Of a DNA stretch of 64,000 nt, positions 1-10,580 are shown piece by piece. Location of the stretch: contig NZ_JAFBCX010000002.1 of NCBI RefSeq assembly GCF_016907955.1, forward strand, positions 891,220 through 955,219, given 5' to 3'. How positions within the stretch are numbered: the stretch's first letter is position 1; every line of letters begins with the position of its first letter. The notes below the pieces were generated by a model. That model did no database searches. It had not been told where the DNA came from and saw only the letters and a program-made list of their open reading frames with translations. The position numbers and the translations under genes are program-made. This DNA is from Lentzea nigeriaca. GTDB taxonomy: Bacteria > Actinomycetota > Actinomycetes > Mycobacteriales > Pseudonocardiaceae.

Positions 1-1
1 C

Positions 2-406
2 GGGAAGCCGTTGATGATCCACGACCGCGACGCGCACGAGGACATCCTGAAGGTGTTGTCGTCCGAGGGTGCACCGTCCACTGTGGTCTTCCACTGCTTC
101 TCCGGCGACGCGGACTTCGCCCGGCGGTGCGTCGACGCGGGCTACGTGCTGTCGTTCGCGGGGCCGGTGACGTTCAAGAACGCCCGCGCGCTGCGGGAGG
201 CGGCCCGGTTGGTGCCCCAAGATCAGCTCTTGGTGGAGACCGACGCGCCGTTCCTGACGCCGCATCCGTTCAGGGGGCGGCCAAACGAACCCTATTGTGT
301 GAATTACACAGTTCGCGATCTGGCCACACTGCGTGGCGAAGATCTTTCTGAACTCTGCGCTGCCGTCACCCGTAATGCTCAACGAGTGTTCGGACTCGAC
401 TACTGA
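2..406 (+). CDS. tatD: TatD family metal-dependent hydrolase, 3' part
   Basis: The window opens inside this gene; the frame is open from base 2, so the N-terminal half lies outside. TatD proteins are TIM-barrel metal-dependent DNases/hydrolases. Visible are the metal-binding histidine segment MIHDRDAHEDIL near the start, the VFHCFSG motif, and VETDAPFLTP, which carries the catalytic aspartate of the family. The C-terminus, ending FGLDY, is in the usual place. In actinobacteria tatD lies directly before rpfB, as here. Internal ATG and TTG codons at 11-16 are not the real start. The cellular substrate is unknown; DNA or a small phosphoester are both possible. Confidence 0.93.
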   Translation, partial: GKPLMIHDRDAHEDILKVLSSEGAPSTVVFHCFSGDADFARRCVDAGYVLSFAGPVTFKNARALREAARLVPQDQLLVETDAPFLTPHPFRGRPNEPYCVNYTVRDLATLRGEDLSELCAAVTRNAQRVFGLDY

Positions 407-442
407 GATGCGATGTAAGACGAACGGAGCAAAGGGTTCCTA

Positions 443-2123
<1,681 letters not shown>

Positions 2124-2145
2124 ACCGGCATCCTCCGCTCTCGAC

Positions 2146-2177
2146 GAGGCCGCTCCTGGTCAGCCAGGGGCGGCCTC
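2146..2177 (+). terminator. Terminator-like hairpin after rpfB
   Basis: Arms 2146-2159 and 2164-2177 form a 14-bp stem (one G-U pair) closed by the tetraloop TCAG, 23 bases after the rpfB stop. There is no T tract, which is common for actinobacterial terminators. Confidence 0.75.
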
Positions 2178-2553
2178 CGTCGTACGCGGGCACAGGCGGG
2201 GGCGCCAAGCACCCGCCACCGCAACACCGCGCAGGCTGGCGCAAGGGTCCCCTGCGATTTCGGTTCCCCCGCGACCCAACGTACGCGGCAGGTCTGACAC
2301 TCGGAGGACGGCAGGAGTCCGCCCGAGCGCGATGCGGAGCGTCGAAACCAGCGCTCGTCCAGGCCCGCGCAACCACGCTGGAACGCAACCGAACCCGCAC
2401 CACCGACCCCCTCCGTCGGAACTGGCACCCACCCACCAAACCGGACCACCGCGGTGCCACCAGGAACCCGCCAACGCAACCCGCGCATCCAACCTGCGCG
2501 CCCCCACAACCCCAAGCCACCCACCCCCAACCCCAACCTGCGAGAATCCAAGA
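2178..2553. other. Gene-free stretch before rsmA
   Basis: No convincing gene on either strand. The plus strand becomes strongly C-rich and G-poor from about 2390 to 2550, unlike its surroundings. An open frame runs through it into rsmA, but its translation is low-complexity (Pro, Thr, Asn) and unlike the known N-terminus of the methyltransferase. I saw no repeat or clear promoter. Confidence 0.6.
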
Positions 2554-3393
2554 GTGAGCCTGCTGGGACCAGCCGAAGTCCGCCGTCTAGCCGAAGAACT
2601 AGGCATCCGCCCAACCAAGAAACTGGGCCAGAACTTCGTGCACGACCCCAACACGGTCCGCAAGATCGTCGCCGCGGCCGACCTGACCCCAGACGACACG
2701 GTCCTGGAGGTAGGCCCAGGCCTCGGCTCCCTGACTCTCGCCCTGCTCCCGAACGCCAAACGGGTCGTAGCAGTCGAGATCGACCCCCCACTGGCGAAGC
2801 GCCTCCCGCAAACCGCCCGCGAGCTGGACCCGGAAAACGCGGACAAGCTGCACGTGGTCCTCAAGGACGCCATGAGGGTCACCAGTGACGACCTGGCGGC
2901 AGCCCCGACCGCGATCGTCGCCAACCTCCCGTACAACGTCGCCGTCCCGGTGGTCCTCCACCTCCTGAACGAACTGCCGACCCTCAAGAAGGGCCTGGTC
3001 ATGGTCCAGGCAGAGGTGGCGGACAGGATGGCCGCAAAACCGGGCAGCAAGATCTACGGCGTCCCCAGCGTGAAGCTCGCCTGGTACGCGGAAGCGAAGA
3101 AGGCGGGCCCGGTGGGCAGGAACGTCTTCTGGCCCGCTCCCAATGTGGACTCAGGTCTGGTGTCCTTCCACCGCCACGAAAACCCACTGTCCACAGTGGA
3201 CAAGGCGAGGCTGTTCACGATCATCGACGCCGCCTTCGCGCAACGCCGCAAAACCCTCAGGGCGGCCCTCAAGGGCTGGGCGGGAAGCGAGAACGTCAAC
3301 GTCGACGAGCTGCTCCACAAGGCGGGCATCGACCCGCAGGCGAGGGGTGAGCAGTTGAGCGTGATCGACTTCATTCGGATCGCGGAGGTCTAG
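2554..3393 (+). CDS. rsmA: 16S rRNA (adenine1518-N6/adenine1519-N6)-dimethyltransferase
   Basis: KsgA/RsmA dimethylates two adjacent adenines in the 3'-terminal hairpin of 16S rRNA during 30S assembly, using S-adenosylmethionine. The GTG at 2554 gives 279 residues, the normal length, and starts [17 protein letters not shown] followed by the family's KKLGQNF segment; the open frame upstream is low-complexity and rejected. Motif I is [12 protein letters not shown] near residues 49-60, the acidic SAM loop is AVEIDPP, motif IV is NLPYN near residue 123, and FAQRRKTLR lies near the C-terminus. Its position after rpfB matches the conserved rpfB-ksgA-ispE order; here metNIQ separates it from ispE. 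The ribosome binding site is weak. Confidence 0.95.
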   Translation: MSLLGPAEVRRLAEELGIRPTKKLGQNFVHDPNTVRKIVAAADLTPDDTVLEVGPGLGSLTLALLPNAKRVVAVEIDPPLAKRLPQTARELDPENADKLHVVLKDAMRVTSDDLAAAPTAIVANLPYNVAVPVVLHLLNELPTLKKGLVMVQAEVADRMAAKPGSKIYGVPSVKLAWYAEAKKAGPVGRNVFWPAPNVDSGLVSFHRHENPLSTVDKARLFTIIDAAFAQRRKTLRAALKGWAGSENVNVDELLHKAGIDPQARGEQLSVIDFIRIAEV

Positions 3394-3480
3394 GCCGGGG
3401 ATCCATCGGCCAACAGTGTGATCTGTCGAACGATCCGGATTCTGGCTTGCGCAACCGAACGTGCGTCCGGTTGACTGCTA

Positions 3481-3575
3481 GATGCCATCCGGAGCGACCG
3501 AGAGACCTGGCTCTTTGACGTCGCAGCAACCACCCGCTGGATGCGGGCAGGTGCTAACGCCAGGACCGATGGAGG
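3481..3575 (+). ncRNA. SAM riboswitch (S-box) in the metNIQ leader
   Basis: The conserved S-box blocks appear in order: GAGAGACCTGGCTC at about 3500, GACGTCGCAGCAACC ending near 3531, a stem-loop CCCGC/GCGGG, then AGGTGCTAACGCCAGG at 3549-3564. The closing helix P1 would be CCATC 3485-3489 with GATGG 3568-3572. The 3' strand of P1 overlaps GGAGG 3571-3575, the ribosome binding site of the leader peptide that starts at 3581. SAM binding should therefore hide that site, an inference from S-box behaviour. The placement before a methionine importer is what is expected for this class. I considered SAM-IV but the GCAGCAACC and GGTGCTAAC blocks favour S-box. Confidence 0.85.
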
Positions 3576-3580
3576 ATCAC

Positions 3581-3667
3581 ATGGGTACCACGCGAATGCT
3601 GACGCGCCGGCGAGTCGTCGACCAGTGCCGTCGCACCGCTTCTGCATGTCGTCGCCACCTCGTCTAA
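3581..3667 (+). CDS. Cys-containing leader peptide of the metNIQ operon
   Basis: Short ORF of 28 residues with GGAGG at 3571-3575, five bases before its ATG. The peptide begins MGTTRMLTRRRVVDQCRR and ends TASACRRHLV. This resembles the 'putative leader peptide' family placed before sulfur-metabolism and sulfur-transport genes of actinobacteria, whose pattern is roughly an Arg-rich stretch, VD, then Arg and a serine-alanine-x-cysteine motif. Two cysteine codons (TGC, TGT) lie in the second half. The likely role is to sense cysteine or translation rate and control the downstream genes; this is inferred from the family resemblance. It begins just after the SAM riboswitch and ends 123 bases before metN. 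Confidence 0.7.
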   Translation: MGTTRMLTRRRVVDQCRRTASACRRHLV

Positions 3668-3790
3668 GGCGCCTTCTCCAAGTCCTTTGACGCGCGCTCG
3701 ACCAACGAGTGGCGCACACACCTGAGCAGAACTTCGACCGCGCACCGCCCACGAGGCGAGTGTGTCGTCGCGCGCAGCCGTGGAGCAGAA

Positions 3791-4789
3791 GTGATCACTG
3801 TCGAAAACCTCACCAAGTCCTTCCAGGGTGTCAGCGCCCTGAACGGCGTGACCCTCGACGTCGAGGCGGGCACCGTGCTCGGCGTCGTCGGCCCGAGCGG
3901 GGCCGGCAAGTCGACGCTCGCGCGCTGCGTTGCGCTGCTCGAGCGTCCCGACTCCGGGGCCATCCGGGTCGACGGCACGGACATCACCGCGCTGGACGGG
4001 TCGGCTCTGCGGGCCGCCCGTAGGCAGATCGGCGTTGTGCCGCAAGGGGATTCCCTTCTCCGGCAGCGCACCGCCGCCGGCAACATCGCCCTGCCGCTGG
4101 AAAGCGCGGGCGTGCCGGGACCGCAGCGCCGCAGCCGCGTGGGCGAGCTGCTGGACCTCGTCGGGCTGACCGACAAGGCCGCTGCCTACCCCGACCAGCT
4201 GTCCGGCGGGCAGCGTCAGCGCATCGCCGTGGCGCGTGCGCTCGCCGCGAACCCGTCCGTTCTCCTCGCTGACGAGCCCACGAGTGCGCTCGACCCCGAG
4301 ACCACCGGTTCCGTGCTCACGGTTCTCGACCGTGCGCGCGCTGAGCTGGGTGTGACCGTCCTCGTCGTCACGCACGACATGGGCGTGGTCCGCAAGATCT
4401 GCGATGACGTCGCCGTGCTGGAGCAGGGCCGCGTCGTCGAGCACGGCAAGGTCCTCGACCTCGTGGGCGAGGCCGGCAGCCGCACGAGCAGTGCCCTCCT
4501 GCCCGCCGTCGACCTGAACCCGATCAACGAGAGCAGCTACGACCGCGTCGCGGACGTCGTGCTCGTCGGGTTCGCCGCGGTCGGCGCGCTGCTGCCCGAG
4601 GCCTCGCACCGGTTCGGTGTCGAGCTGAACATCGTCGGTGGTGGCCTCACGCGCCTCGGGGAGACGCCCGTCGCGCGGTTCCGGCTCGGCCTGAACGGTG
4701 AGCGGTCCGACTCCGCACTGGAGTGGATCGGCGAGGCCGGTGGCGCTGTGCAGAGGTCCCTGAAGGGGCCGCAGGGAGTAGCTGCGTGA
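3791..4789 (+). CDS. metN: Methionine ABC transporter ATP-binding protein
   Basis: Cytoplasmic ATPase of the D/L-methionine importer MetNIQ (332 residues). Start GTG with GGAG at 3782-3785, five bases upstream. Walker A GPSGAGKST at about residue 34, signature LSGGQRQR at about 137, Walker B VLLADEPT at about 157-164, H-loop VVTHDMG. The last ~90 residues form the NIL domain, the regulatory methionine-binding domain that identifies MetN among ABC ATPases. It is first in the operon, downstream of the SAM riboswitch and leader peptide, and its stop overlaps the metI start by four bases (GTGA), suggesting coupled translation. Confidence 0.94.
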   Translation: MITVENLTKSFQGVSALNGVTLDVEAGTVLGVVGPSGAGKSTLARCVALLERPDSGAIRVDGTDITALDGSALRAARRQIGVVPQGDSLLRQRTAAGNIALPLESAGVPGPQRRSRVGELLDLVGLTDKAAAYPDQLSGGQRQRIAVARALAANPSVLLADEPTSALDPETTGSVLTVLDRARAELGVTVLVVTHDMGVVRKICDDVAVLEQGRVVEHGKVLDLVGEAGSRTSSALLPAVDLNPINESSYDRVADVVLVGFAAVGALLPEASHRFGVELNIVGGGLTRLGETPVARFRLGLNGERSDSALEWIGEAGGAVQRSLKGPQGVAA

Positions 4790-5469
4790 GGTCTGCTACA
4801 CCCTGGCCCGACGTTGTCGGCTATCTCGTCGAGGCCACCGGGGAAACGCTGTACATGGTCGGCGTTTCCACCGTGATCGCCACAGCTTTCGGAGTTCCCC
4901 TCGGGGTTTGGCTGCAGCTCACCGCCAAGGGCGGGCTGCGGCCGAACCCCGCGGCGCACCGCGTTCTCGGCTTCATCACCGACCTGGGCCGCTCGATGCC
5001 GTTCATCGTGCTGCTCGTCGCCCTCACGTCGGTCACCCGCCTCATCGTCGGCGGATCCATCGGCAGCACGGCGGTCATCGTGCCGTTGGCCGTGGGTGCG
5101 ATCCCGTTCGTCGGGCGGCTCGTGCAGAACATCCTGTCCGAGGTGCACGTGACCGTGGTCGAGGCCGCGGTCACGACGGGCGCCTCGACGCTCAGGATCG
5201 TGCGAAGCGTGCTGATCCGCGAGTCGTTGCCCGCGCTGATCAACGCCATCGGCGTCACCGTGATCGCCTTGATCGGGTACTCCGCGATGGCGGGCGTGAT
5301 CGGCGGCGGCGGCCTCGGTGACCTGGCGATCCGCGAGGGCTACCAGCGCTTCAACGACCGGATCCTGTGGAGCACCGTGGCGTGGCTCGCCGTGCTCACG
5401 ACGCTGATCCAGCTCGGTTTCACCCGTGCCGCCCGTGCGTCCGACCGGCGCCGGCACGCCTCAGTCTGA
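4786..5469 (+). CDS. metI: Methionine ABC transporter permease
   Basis: Membrane subunit of MetNIQ, 227 residues from the GTG at 4786 that overlaps the metN stop; a start further upstream at 4723 lies inside metN and is rejected. Hydrophobic segments are spread along the protein (for example TLYMVGVSTVIATAFGVP and PFIVLLVALTSVT). The cytoplasmic coupling loop reads EAAVTTGASTLRIVRSVLI near residue 125, the EAA-type motif that contacts the ATPase. The C-terminal segment with IGGGGLGDLAIREGYQRF is characteristic of MetI. Confidence 0.93.
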   Translation: MRSATPWPDVVGYLVEATGETLYMVGVSTVIATAFGVPLGVWLQLTAKGGLRPNPAAHRVLGFITDLGRSMPFIVLLVALTSVTRLIVGGSIGSTAVIVPLAVGAIPFVGRLVQNILSEVHVTVVEAAVTTGASTLRIVRSVLIRESLPALINAIGVTVIALIGYSAMAGVIGGGGLGDLAIREGYQRFNDRILWSTVAWLAVLTTLIQLGFTRAARASDRRRHASV

Positions 5470-5476
5470 CCTTTCC

Positions 5477-5527
5477 GCACGCGGGGCCCCCGCGTACTCC
5501 AGGAGAGTACGAAAGCTCCCCGCGTAC
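5477..5527 (+). repeat. Palindromic dispersed repeat, copy A
   Basis: 51-bp unit between metI and metQ. It contains the palindrome ACGCGGGG-C-CCCCGCGT, an inner hairpin GTACTC/GAGTAC, and a right end CTCCCCGCGTAC. Read on the opposite strand it matches copy B (14232-14282) along its whole length, except that the middle ~12 bases are inverted. Lying between permease and binding-protein genes, it may act as an intercistronic hairpin that protects or separates the metQ message (inference). Confidence 0.8.
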
Positions 5528-5566
5528 TTGAACCTGCCGCTGGCAGAAACTCTCAAAAGGAACGAA

Positions 5567-6358
5567 ATGCGTATTAAGGCTGCCCTGATCGCGGTCGCTT
5601 TGACTGCTTTGTCTGCTTGCTCTGCCGGTGGTGCGTCCGCTTCGGACACGCTGAAGGTCGGCGTCTCGCCGGTCCCGCACGCGCAGATCCTCAAGTTCGT
5701 GGCCGACAAGCTGGCCGCGCAGAAGGGGCTGAAGATCGAGGTCGTCGAGTTCACCGACTACGTGCAGCCGAACACGGCGCTGGTCGACGGCTCGCTCGAC
5801 GCCAACTACTTCCAGACCGTCCCGTACCTGCAGACGTTCACCAAGGAGAGCGGCGCCAAGGTCGAGTGGGTCGCGCCCGTCCACGTCGAGCCACTCGGTC
5901 TCTACTCCAAAAAGGCCAAGAAGCTGGACGAGTTGCCGCAGAACGCCAAGGTCGCACTGGCCAACGACGCCACGAACGAGACCCGCGGCCTGAAGCTGCT
6001 GGAGGCCAACGGCCTGATCAAGCTCAAGGCCGTCGACGCGCCCACCATCCGCGACGTCGCGGAGAACCCCAAGAACCTGCAATTCGTGCCGCTGGAGGCC
6101 GCTCAGCTACCGCGCTCGCTGGAGGACACCGACGCGTCGGTGATCAACGGCAACTACGCGATCGACGCTGGTCTCAAGCCCGCCACCGACTCCCTCGCGC
6201 TGGAGAAGGCCGAGGGCAACCCGAACGCCAACGGCCTGGTCACCAGGACCGAGCTGAAGGACGACAAGCGCATCCGCGACCTGGCGGAGCTGCTCGGATC
6301 GCAGCAGGTCAAGGACTACATCAAGCAGACCTACAACGGTTCCGTCGTCCCGGTGTGA
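5567..6358 (+). CDS. metQ: Methionine-binding lipoprotein
   Basis: Substrate-binding protein of MetNIQ, 263 residues. The ATG at 5567 follows AAAAGG and opens a lipoprotein signal peptide with lipobox LSAC and Cys18. The mature part begins with the NlpA-family strand TLKVGVSPVPHAQILKFV and shows the family segments FTDYVQPNTALVDGSLDANY and INGNYAIDAGL. It is tethered to the outer face of the membrane and delivers methionine to MetI. It is separated from metI by a 97-bp spacer that holds repeat copy A. Confidence 0.94.
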   Translation: MRIKAALIAVALTALSACSAGGASASDTLKVGVSPVPHAQILKFVADKLAAQKGLKIEVVEFTDYVQPNTALVDGSLDANYFQTVPYLQTFTKESGAKVEWVAPVHVEPLGLYSKKAKKLDELPQNAKVALANDATNETRGLKLLEANGLIKLKAVDAPTIRDVAENPKNLQFVPLEAAQLPRSLEDTDASVINGNYAIDAGLKPATDSLALEKAEGNPNANGLVTRTELKDDKRIRDLAELLGSQQVKDYIKQTYNGSVVPV

Positions 6359-6412
6359 GATCACCGGTGACCGGGGGAGGAGTCCACGACCCCAGAACGC
6401 CCGTAGGCTGAC

Positions 6413-7378
6413 ATGGTGCTCGCAGTCGTTCCACCTCCGGTCACCGTCCGCGTCCCGGCCAAGGTCAACCTGCACCTGGCCGTCGGTGACGTGCGCCCGG
6501 ACGGCTACCACGACCTGGTGACGATCTTCCAGGCGCTGTCGCTGGTCGACGAGGTCACCGTCGCGGTGGCCGACGAGCCAGGCGTCGAGGTCCACGGCGA
6601 GGGCGCCGACCAGGTACCCACGGGAGCCTCCAACCTCGCCTGGCGTGCCGTCAGGCTGCTCGCGGCGCACGTGGGCAAGGACCCGGACGACCCGAAGGTC
6701 CGGGTCGTCATCCGCAAGGCCATCCCGGTCGCGGGCGGCATGGCGGGCGGCAGCGCCGACGCGGCCGCCACGCTCGTGGGCCTGTCGTCGTTGTGGCGGC
6801 TGGAGATCAGCCGCGACGAGCTGGCCGAGCTGGCCGGCAAACTGGGCGCGGACGTGCCGTTCGCGCTGTACGGAGCCACCGCACTGGGCACCGGCCGCGG
6901 CGAGCGGATCGTGCCGGTGCTGGGGCGGCACCAGTTCCACTGGGTGCTGGCGTTCGACCGGCGCGGACTGTCCACTCCGGACGTGTTCGACGAGCTGGAC
7001 CGCCTGCGCTCCGAGGGCGACCCGCCGCGCGTCGGCCCGGTCGAGGCGGTGCTGGAGGGTTTGTCCTCGGGCGATCCGCGTCAGCTGGCGCTGCTGCTGG
7101 GCAACGACCTGCAGGCCGCCGCGGTCTCGCTGCGGCCGAACCTGCGCCGGACGCTACGCGCCGGTGTCGACGCGGGCGCGCTGGCCGGCATCGTGTCCGG
7201 TTCGGGGCCCACGACGGCGTTCCTGTGCGAGGACGGCGACACGGCGGTGCGCGTGGCCGCGGAGCTGGCCGGTGCCGGCGTGTGCCGGACGGTGCGCGTG
7301 GCGCACGGGCCGGTGCCCGGTGCGCGCGTGATCACGACCGAAGAGCCGAAGCCCACTCCGCCTGAAGTGCACGCGTAG
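6413..7378 (+). CDS. ispE: 4-diphosphocytidyl-2-C-methyl-D-erythritol kinase
   Basis: Phosphorylates CDP-methylerythritol in the MEP pathway that makes isoprenoid precursors (321 residues, cytoplasm). GHMP-kinase fold: N-terminal [11 protein letters not shown], the glycine-rich ATP motif [17 protein letters not shown] at about 107-123, and C-terminal [10 protein letters not shown]. Start ATG 6413; a GTG three codons... one codon later (6416) is also possible, and no strong ribosome binding site decides. The normal neighbour is ksgA, from which it is separated here by metNIQ. Confidence 0.94.
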   Translation: MVLAVVPPPVTVRVPAKVNLHLAVGDVRPDGYHDLVTIFQALSLVDEVTVAVADEPGVEVHGEGADQVPTGASNLAWRAVRLLAAHVGKDPDDPKVRVVIRKAIPVAGGMAGGSADAAATLVGLSSLWRLEISRDELAELAGKLGADVPFALYGATALGTGRGERIVPVLGRHQFHWVLAFDRRGLSTPDVFDELDRLRSEGDPPRVGPVEAVLEGLSSGDPRQLALLLGNDLQAAAVSLRPNLRRTLRAGVDAGALAGIVSGSGPTTAFLCEDGDTAVRVAAELAGAGVCRTVRVAHGPVPGARVITTEEPKPTPPEVHA

Positions 7379-7420
7379 GTAGCCTTCAGCAGGCAGTTTC
7401 TTCCTAGTCGTGAGGTTTTG

Positions 7421-9190
7421 ATGGCCAACCTGGTCAACCTGGAGTCCGTGTCGAAGTCATTCGGCGTCCGGCCGCTGCTCGACGGCGTGTCGCTCGGCGT
7501 CAACGAGGGCGACCGGATCGGTGTCGTCGGACTGAACGGCGGCGGCAAGACGACGCTGCTCGAGGTGCTGGCCGGGGTGGAACCCGCCGACGACGGCCGG
7601 GTGTCGCGGTCACGCGATCTGCGGATGGCCGTCGTGACGCAGCGGACCGAGCTGCCGGACGGCTCGACCGTGCGCAACGCGGTGATCGACCCGCTCGGCT
7701 TCGACGCCGAGCACGAGTGGGCGGCCGACGCCCGCGTCCGGTCCATTTTGGACGGACTCGGGATCACGGCTCTGGGCCTGGACTCCGTGGTCTCCACGAT
7801 GTCCGGTGGCGAGCGGCGCCGGGTCGCACTCGCGGCCGCGCTGATTCAGGACCTCGAACTCATCGTGCTGGACGAGCCGACGAACCACCTGGACGTCGAG
7901 GGTGTGCGCTGGCTCGCGGAGCACCTGCTGGCCCGCAAGTGCGCGCTCGTCGTCGTGACGCACGACAGGTGGTTCCTCGACACGGTCTGCAACCGCACGT
8001 GGGAAGTCGTGCAGGGCAAGGTCGAGCAGTACGAGGGCGGCTACGCCGACTGGATCTTCGCGCGCGCCGAGCGGCAGCGGCTCGCGGACGCCGCGGAGGA
8101 GAAGCGGCAGAACCTGGCGCGCAAGGAACTCGCGTGGCTGCGTCGTGGCGCGCCCGCCCGCACCTCGAAGCCGCGCTACCGGATCGAGGCCGCCGAGGCG
8201 CTGATCGCGGACGTTCCGGCGCCGCGCGACACGGTCGAGCTGCTCGCGTTCGCCAAGAAGCGCCTGGGCCGCACGGTGATCGAGCTCGAAGACGCGACAC
8301 TGTCCATTCCGGACCGTGTGCTCGTGCGCGACCTGACGTGGCGCATCGGGCCTGGTGAGCGGATCGGTCTGGTCGGCGTCAACGGTTCCGGCAAGACGAC
8401 GTTGCTGCGGTTGCTCGCGGGGGAGCGCGAACCCGAGACGGGCAAGCGGATCCAGGGCCAGACCGTGAAGATCGCGCATCTCTCGCAGGAGCTGCTCGAC
8501 CTCGACGGGTCGATGCGCGTGCTGGAGGCGATCGAGGAGGTCGCGCGGCGCGTCGTGCTCGGCAAGTACGAGATGTCGGCCTCGCAGCTGGGCGAGCGGT
8601 TCGGGTTCTCGTCGCAGAAGCAGTGGACGCCGGTGTCGGACCTGTCCGGTGGCGAGCGGCGGCGGTTGCAGCTGTGCCGGCTGCTGATGGCGGAGCCGAA
8701 CGTGCTGCTGCTCGACGAGCCGACGAACGACCTGGACATCGACACGTTGCAGCAGCTGGAAGATCTGCTCGACTCGTGGCCTGGCACCCTCGTCGTGATC
8801 TCGCACGACCGCTACCTCGTCGAGCGCGTGTGCGACAAGGTCGTGGCGTTGTTCGGCGACGGCAAGCTGACCGACCTGCCCGGCGGGATCGAGGAGTACC
8901 TCAAGCGCCGGGATTCGTTGCGCGACAGGGAAACCGCCGCCGCCCCCGCCGTGGAGAAGGCGCCGTCGAACGCCGCCGACCAGCGAGCGGCACGCAAGGA
9001 GCTGGCACGGCTGGAGCGGCGCCTGGAGGTGCTGCACAAGAAGGAAGCCGAGCTGCACGCCGCGCTCGCCGAGGCCGCGACCGATCCCGACAGGCTGCTG
9101 AAGCTCGACGCCGAACTCCGTGCCGTGCTGGCGGAAGAGACCGACGTCGAGGCCGCCTGGATGGCCGCGGCCGAGGTCGTCGAGGGGTAG
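7421..9190 (+). CDS. ABC-F family ATPase, Uup-like
   Basis: 589-residue soluble protein with two ABC cassettes and no membrane segments. Walker A motifs GLNGGGKTT (about 37) and GVNGSGKTT (about 318), signatures SGGERRRVALA and SGGERRRLQLC, Walker B LDEPTNHLD and LDEPTNDLD. The last ~90 residues form a charged coiled coil (KELARLERRLEVLHKKEAEL), the C-terminal extension of Uup-type members. ABC-F proteins act on ribosomes; some protect from antibiotics, others help stalled translation, so the exact role is open. ATG 7421 is chosen with GAGG at 7412-7415. It ends base-to-base against the convergent DivIVA-repeat gene. Confidence 0.9.
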   Translation: MANLVNLESVSKSFGVRPLLDGVSLGVNEGDRIGVVGLNGGGKTTLLEVLAGVEPADDGRVSRSRDLRMAVVTQRTELPDGSTVRNAVIDPLGFDAEHEWAADARVRSILDGLGITALGLDSVVSTMSGGERRRVALAAALIQDLELIVLDEPTNHLDVEGVRWLAEHLLARKCALVVVTHDRWFLDTVCNRTWEVVQGKVEQYEGGYADWIFARAERQRLADAAEEKRQNLARKELAWLRRGAPARTSKPRYRIEAAEALIADVPAPRDTVELLAFAKKRLGRTVIELEDATLSIPDRVLVRDLTWRIGPGERIGLVGVNGSGKTTLLRLLAGEREPETGKRIQGQTVKIAHLSQELLDLDGSMRVLEAIEEVARRVVLGKYEMSASQLGERFGFSSQKQWTPVSDLSGGERRRLQLCRLLMAEPNVLLLDEPTNDLDIDTLQQLEDLLDSWPGTLVVISHDRYLVERVCDKVVALFGDGKLTDLPGGIEEYLKRRDSLRDRETAAAPAVEKAPSNAADQRAARKELARLERRLEVLHKKEAELHAALAEAATDPDRLLKLDAELRAVLAEETDVEAAWMAAAEVVEG

Positions 9191-10480
9191 CTACTTGCCC
9201 CGGCGGCGCAGTTCGTTGGCGAGCATGGGCAGCAGTTCGTCGATGAACGACGTGTCGTAGCCCTGCCCGGACAGCAACGCGTAGCTGAAGCGTGCCTTCA
9301 TGACCTCTTCCGAGGTTGCCCCGAGCATGCCGTCGAGCGCGACGCCGATCTCCTCGAGCATCCTGTCGACCTGCGCGGTGCGGTAGCCGCGCTGGCCGGA
9401 CGCCGCCTGCGGAATGCGCAGCTGGCGCAGGTCCTTCCACGACCGGACCGGGGGAATGCTGCGCATCGGCCCGGAGAGCTGCTGCTCGACGCGGGCGAGG
9501 AACGAGTCCACCTCGGTCTCGTCGTAGCCGCGTCGTCCGATCAGCGGACGGGAGAACCTGACGTCGCGTACGTCCTTGGAGGTCAGGTTGTCCTGGCCGA
9601 GCAGCGTCGCCTCGATGCGGTCGAGGAACGCGTCCACCTGTGACTCCTGGTAGCCGCGGCGGCCGCGGGGAGGGCGGTGGAACGCCACGTTGCGGATGTC
9701 CGCGGCGGTGAGCTTCGGTGCCTCGACGGCGCGCGGGGTCGCGGGCTTCTGTGCCGGAGGCTGCTGCTGGGGCCGTGGCGGCGGTTGTGGACGGCGTTGC
9801 TGGGGTCGCTGCTGTTGCTGCGGCAGCTGCGTGGTCGGCGGCGTCCTGGTCGGCGGCGGCGCCGTCTCGAACATGAGGACGACGAGGTCGAGGAACGTGT
9901 CGACGTCCTCCTCGTCGTACCCGAAGGTGCCCGGCGCGGTCTCGCCGAACACCGCGTCCTGGATCTGCTGGGCAGTCAGGTTGTCCTGACCGCGCAGCGT
10001 CGCCTCGATGCGGTCGAGGAAGGCGTCGATCTGGCCCTCGTGGTAGCCGCGCGTCCCCGGTCTGGGCTTGTGGAAGCGCACGGCGGCGACGTCGTCGGGG
10101 GACAGTCGCACCGCCGGTCTCAGCGCCTGCGACGTGGCGTGCGCGCCCTGAGCCGGTGCCGCGGCCTGCCGGCGTTGCGGAGTGGATCGCAACGTGTCGG
10201 CCACGAGCTCCATGAAGACGTTGACCTCGTTCACGTCGTAGCCCGGATCCCGGGTCGCCGTGCTGAACTTGACGTTGAGCACGTCCTCGCGCGTCAGGAT
10301 GTCCCTGCTGCGCATGGTGTCCTCGACACGGTCGAGAAATGCGTCCACCTCAGCCGCGTCGTACCCGCGCGCGCCCCTCGGGGGACGGTGGAACGCGACC
10401 GAGGCCACGTCCTGCGCGGACAGCAGAGGTGCCGGATGCGCGGGTAGACGATGTTGCGCTCCGGGGCCGCCCCGATCCAC
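9191..10480 (-). CDS. DivIVA-domain repeat protein, eight repeats
   Basis: 429 residues from GTG 10480, placed by AGGAGGAGG at 10487-10495. The protein is built almost entirely of short DivIVA-type N-terminal motifs. One class reads FHRPPRGxRGYxxxxVDAFLD followed by RIEATL (units 1, 3, 5); the other is more diverged (units 2, 4, 6, 8), and unit 7 is a weak FHRPP-class copy, so the units alternate as four pairs. A Pro/Gln-rich linker of about 55 residues ([19 protein letters not shown]) separates units 4 and 5. There is no long coiled coil as in true Wag31/DivIVA. This fits the actinobacterial 'DivIVA domain repeat' family. A link to polar growth or the curved membrane is only inferred. It is divergent from the acyl-AMP ligase gene. 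Confidence 0.85.
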   Translation of the reverse strand: MDRGGPGAQHRLPAHPAPLLSAQDVASVAFHRPPRGARGYDAAEVDAFLDRVEDTMRSRDILTREDVLNVKFSTATRDPGYDVNEVNVFMELVADTLRSTPQRRQAAAPAQGAHATSQALRPAVRLSPDDVAAVRFHKPRPGTRGYHEGQIDAFLDRIEATLRGQDNLTAQQIQDAVFGETAPGTFGYDEEDVDTFLDLVVLMFETAPPPTRTPPTTQLPQQQQRPQQRRPQPPPRPQQQPPAQKPATPRAVEAPKLTAADIRNVAFHRPPRGRRGYQESQVDAFLDRIEATLLGQDNLTSKDVRDVRFSRPLIGRRGYDETEVDSFLARVEQQLSGPMRSIPPVRSWKDLRQLRIPQAASGQRGYRTAQVDRMLEEIGVALDGMLGATSEEVMKARFSYALLSGQGYDTSFIDELLPMLANELRRRGK

Positions 10481-10580
10481 CAATGACCTCCTCCTGCGTA
10501 CCTGTACTGGGGAGTATCGCGTTTCGCGTGGCATAACGTTTCGTCCTGATGGACCAAAGGGCGCCACTACGATCGCGAAC

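Noticed and set aside
3481..3575. SAM-IV or other SAM riboswitch class
   Set aside because: The GCAGCAACC and GGTGCTAAC blocks and the P1 position fit S-box; the SAM-IV core order was not seen.
9191..10480. Repeated DNA blocks, possibly tandem DNA repeats
   Set aside because: The repetition is at protein level (DivIVA units) with variable codons and lengths.
10260..10580. N-terminal extension of the acyl-AMP ligase
   Set aside because: Overlaps the start and RBS of the divergent DivIVA-repeat gene; ATG 10581 begins the normal protein.
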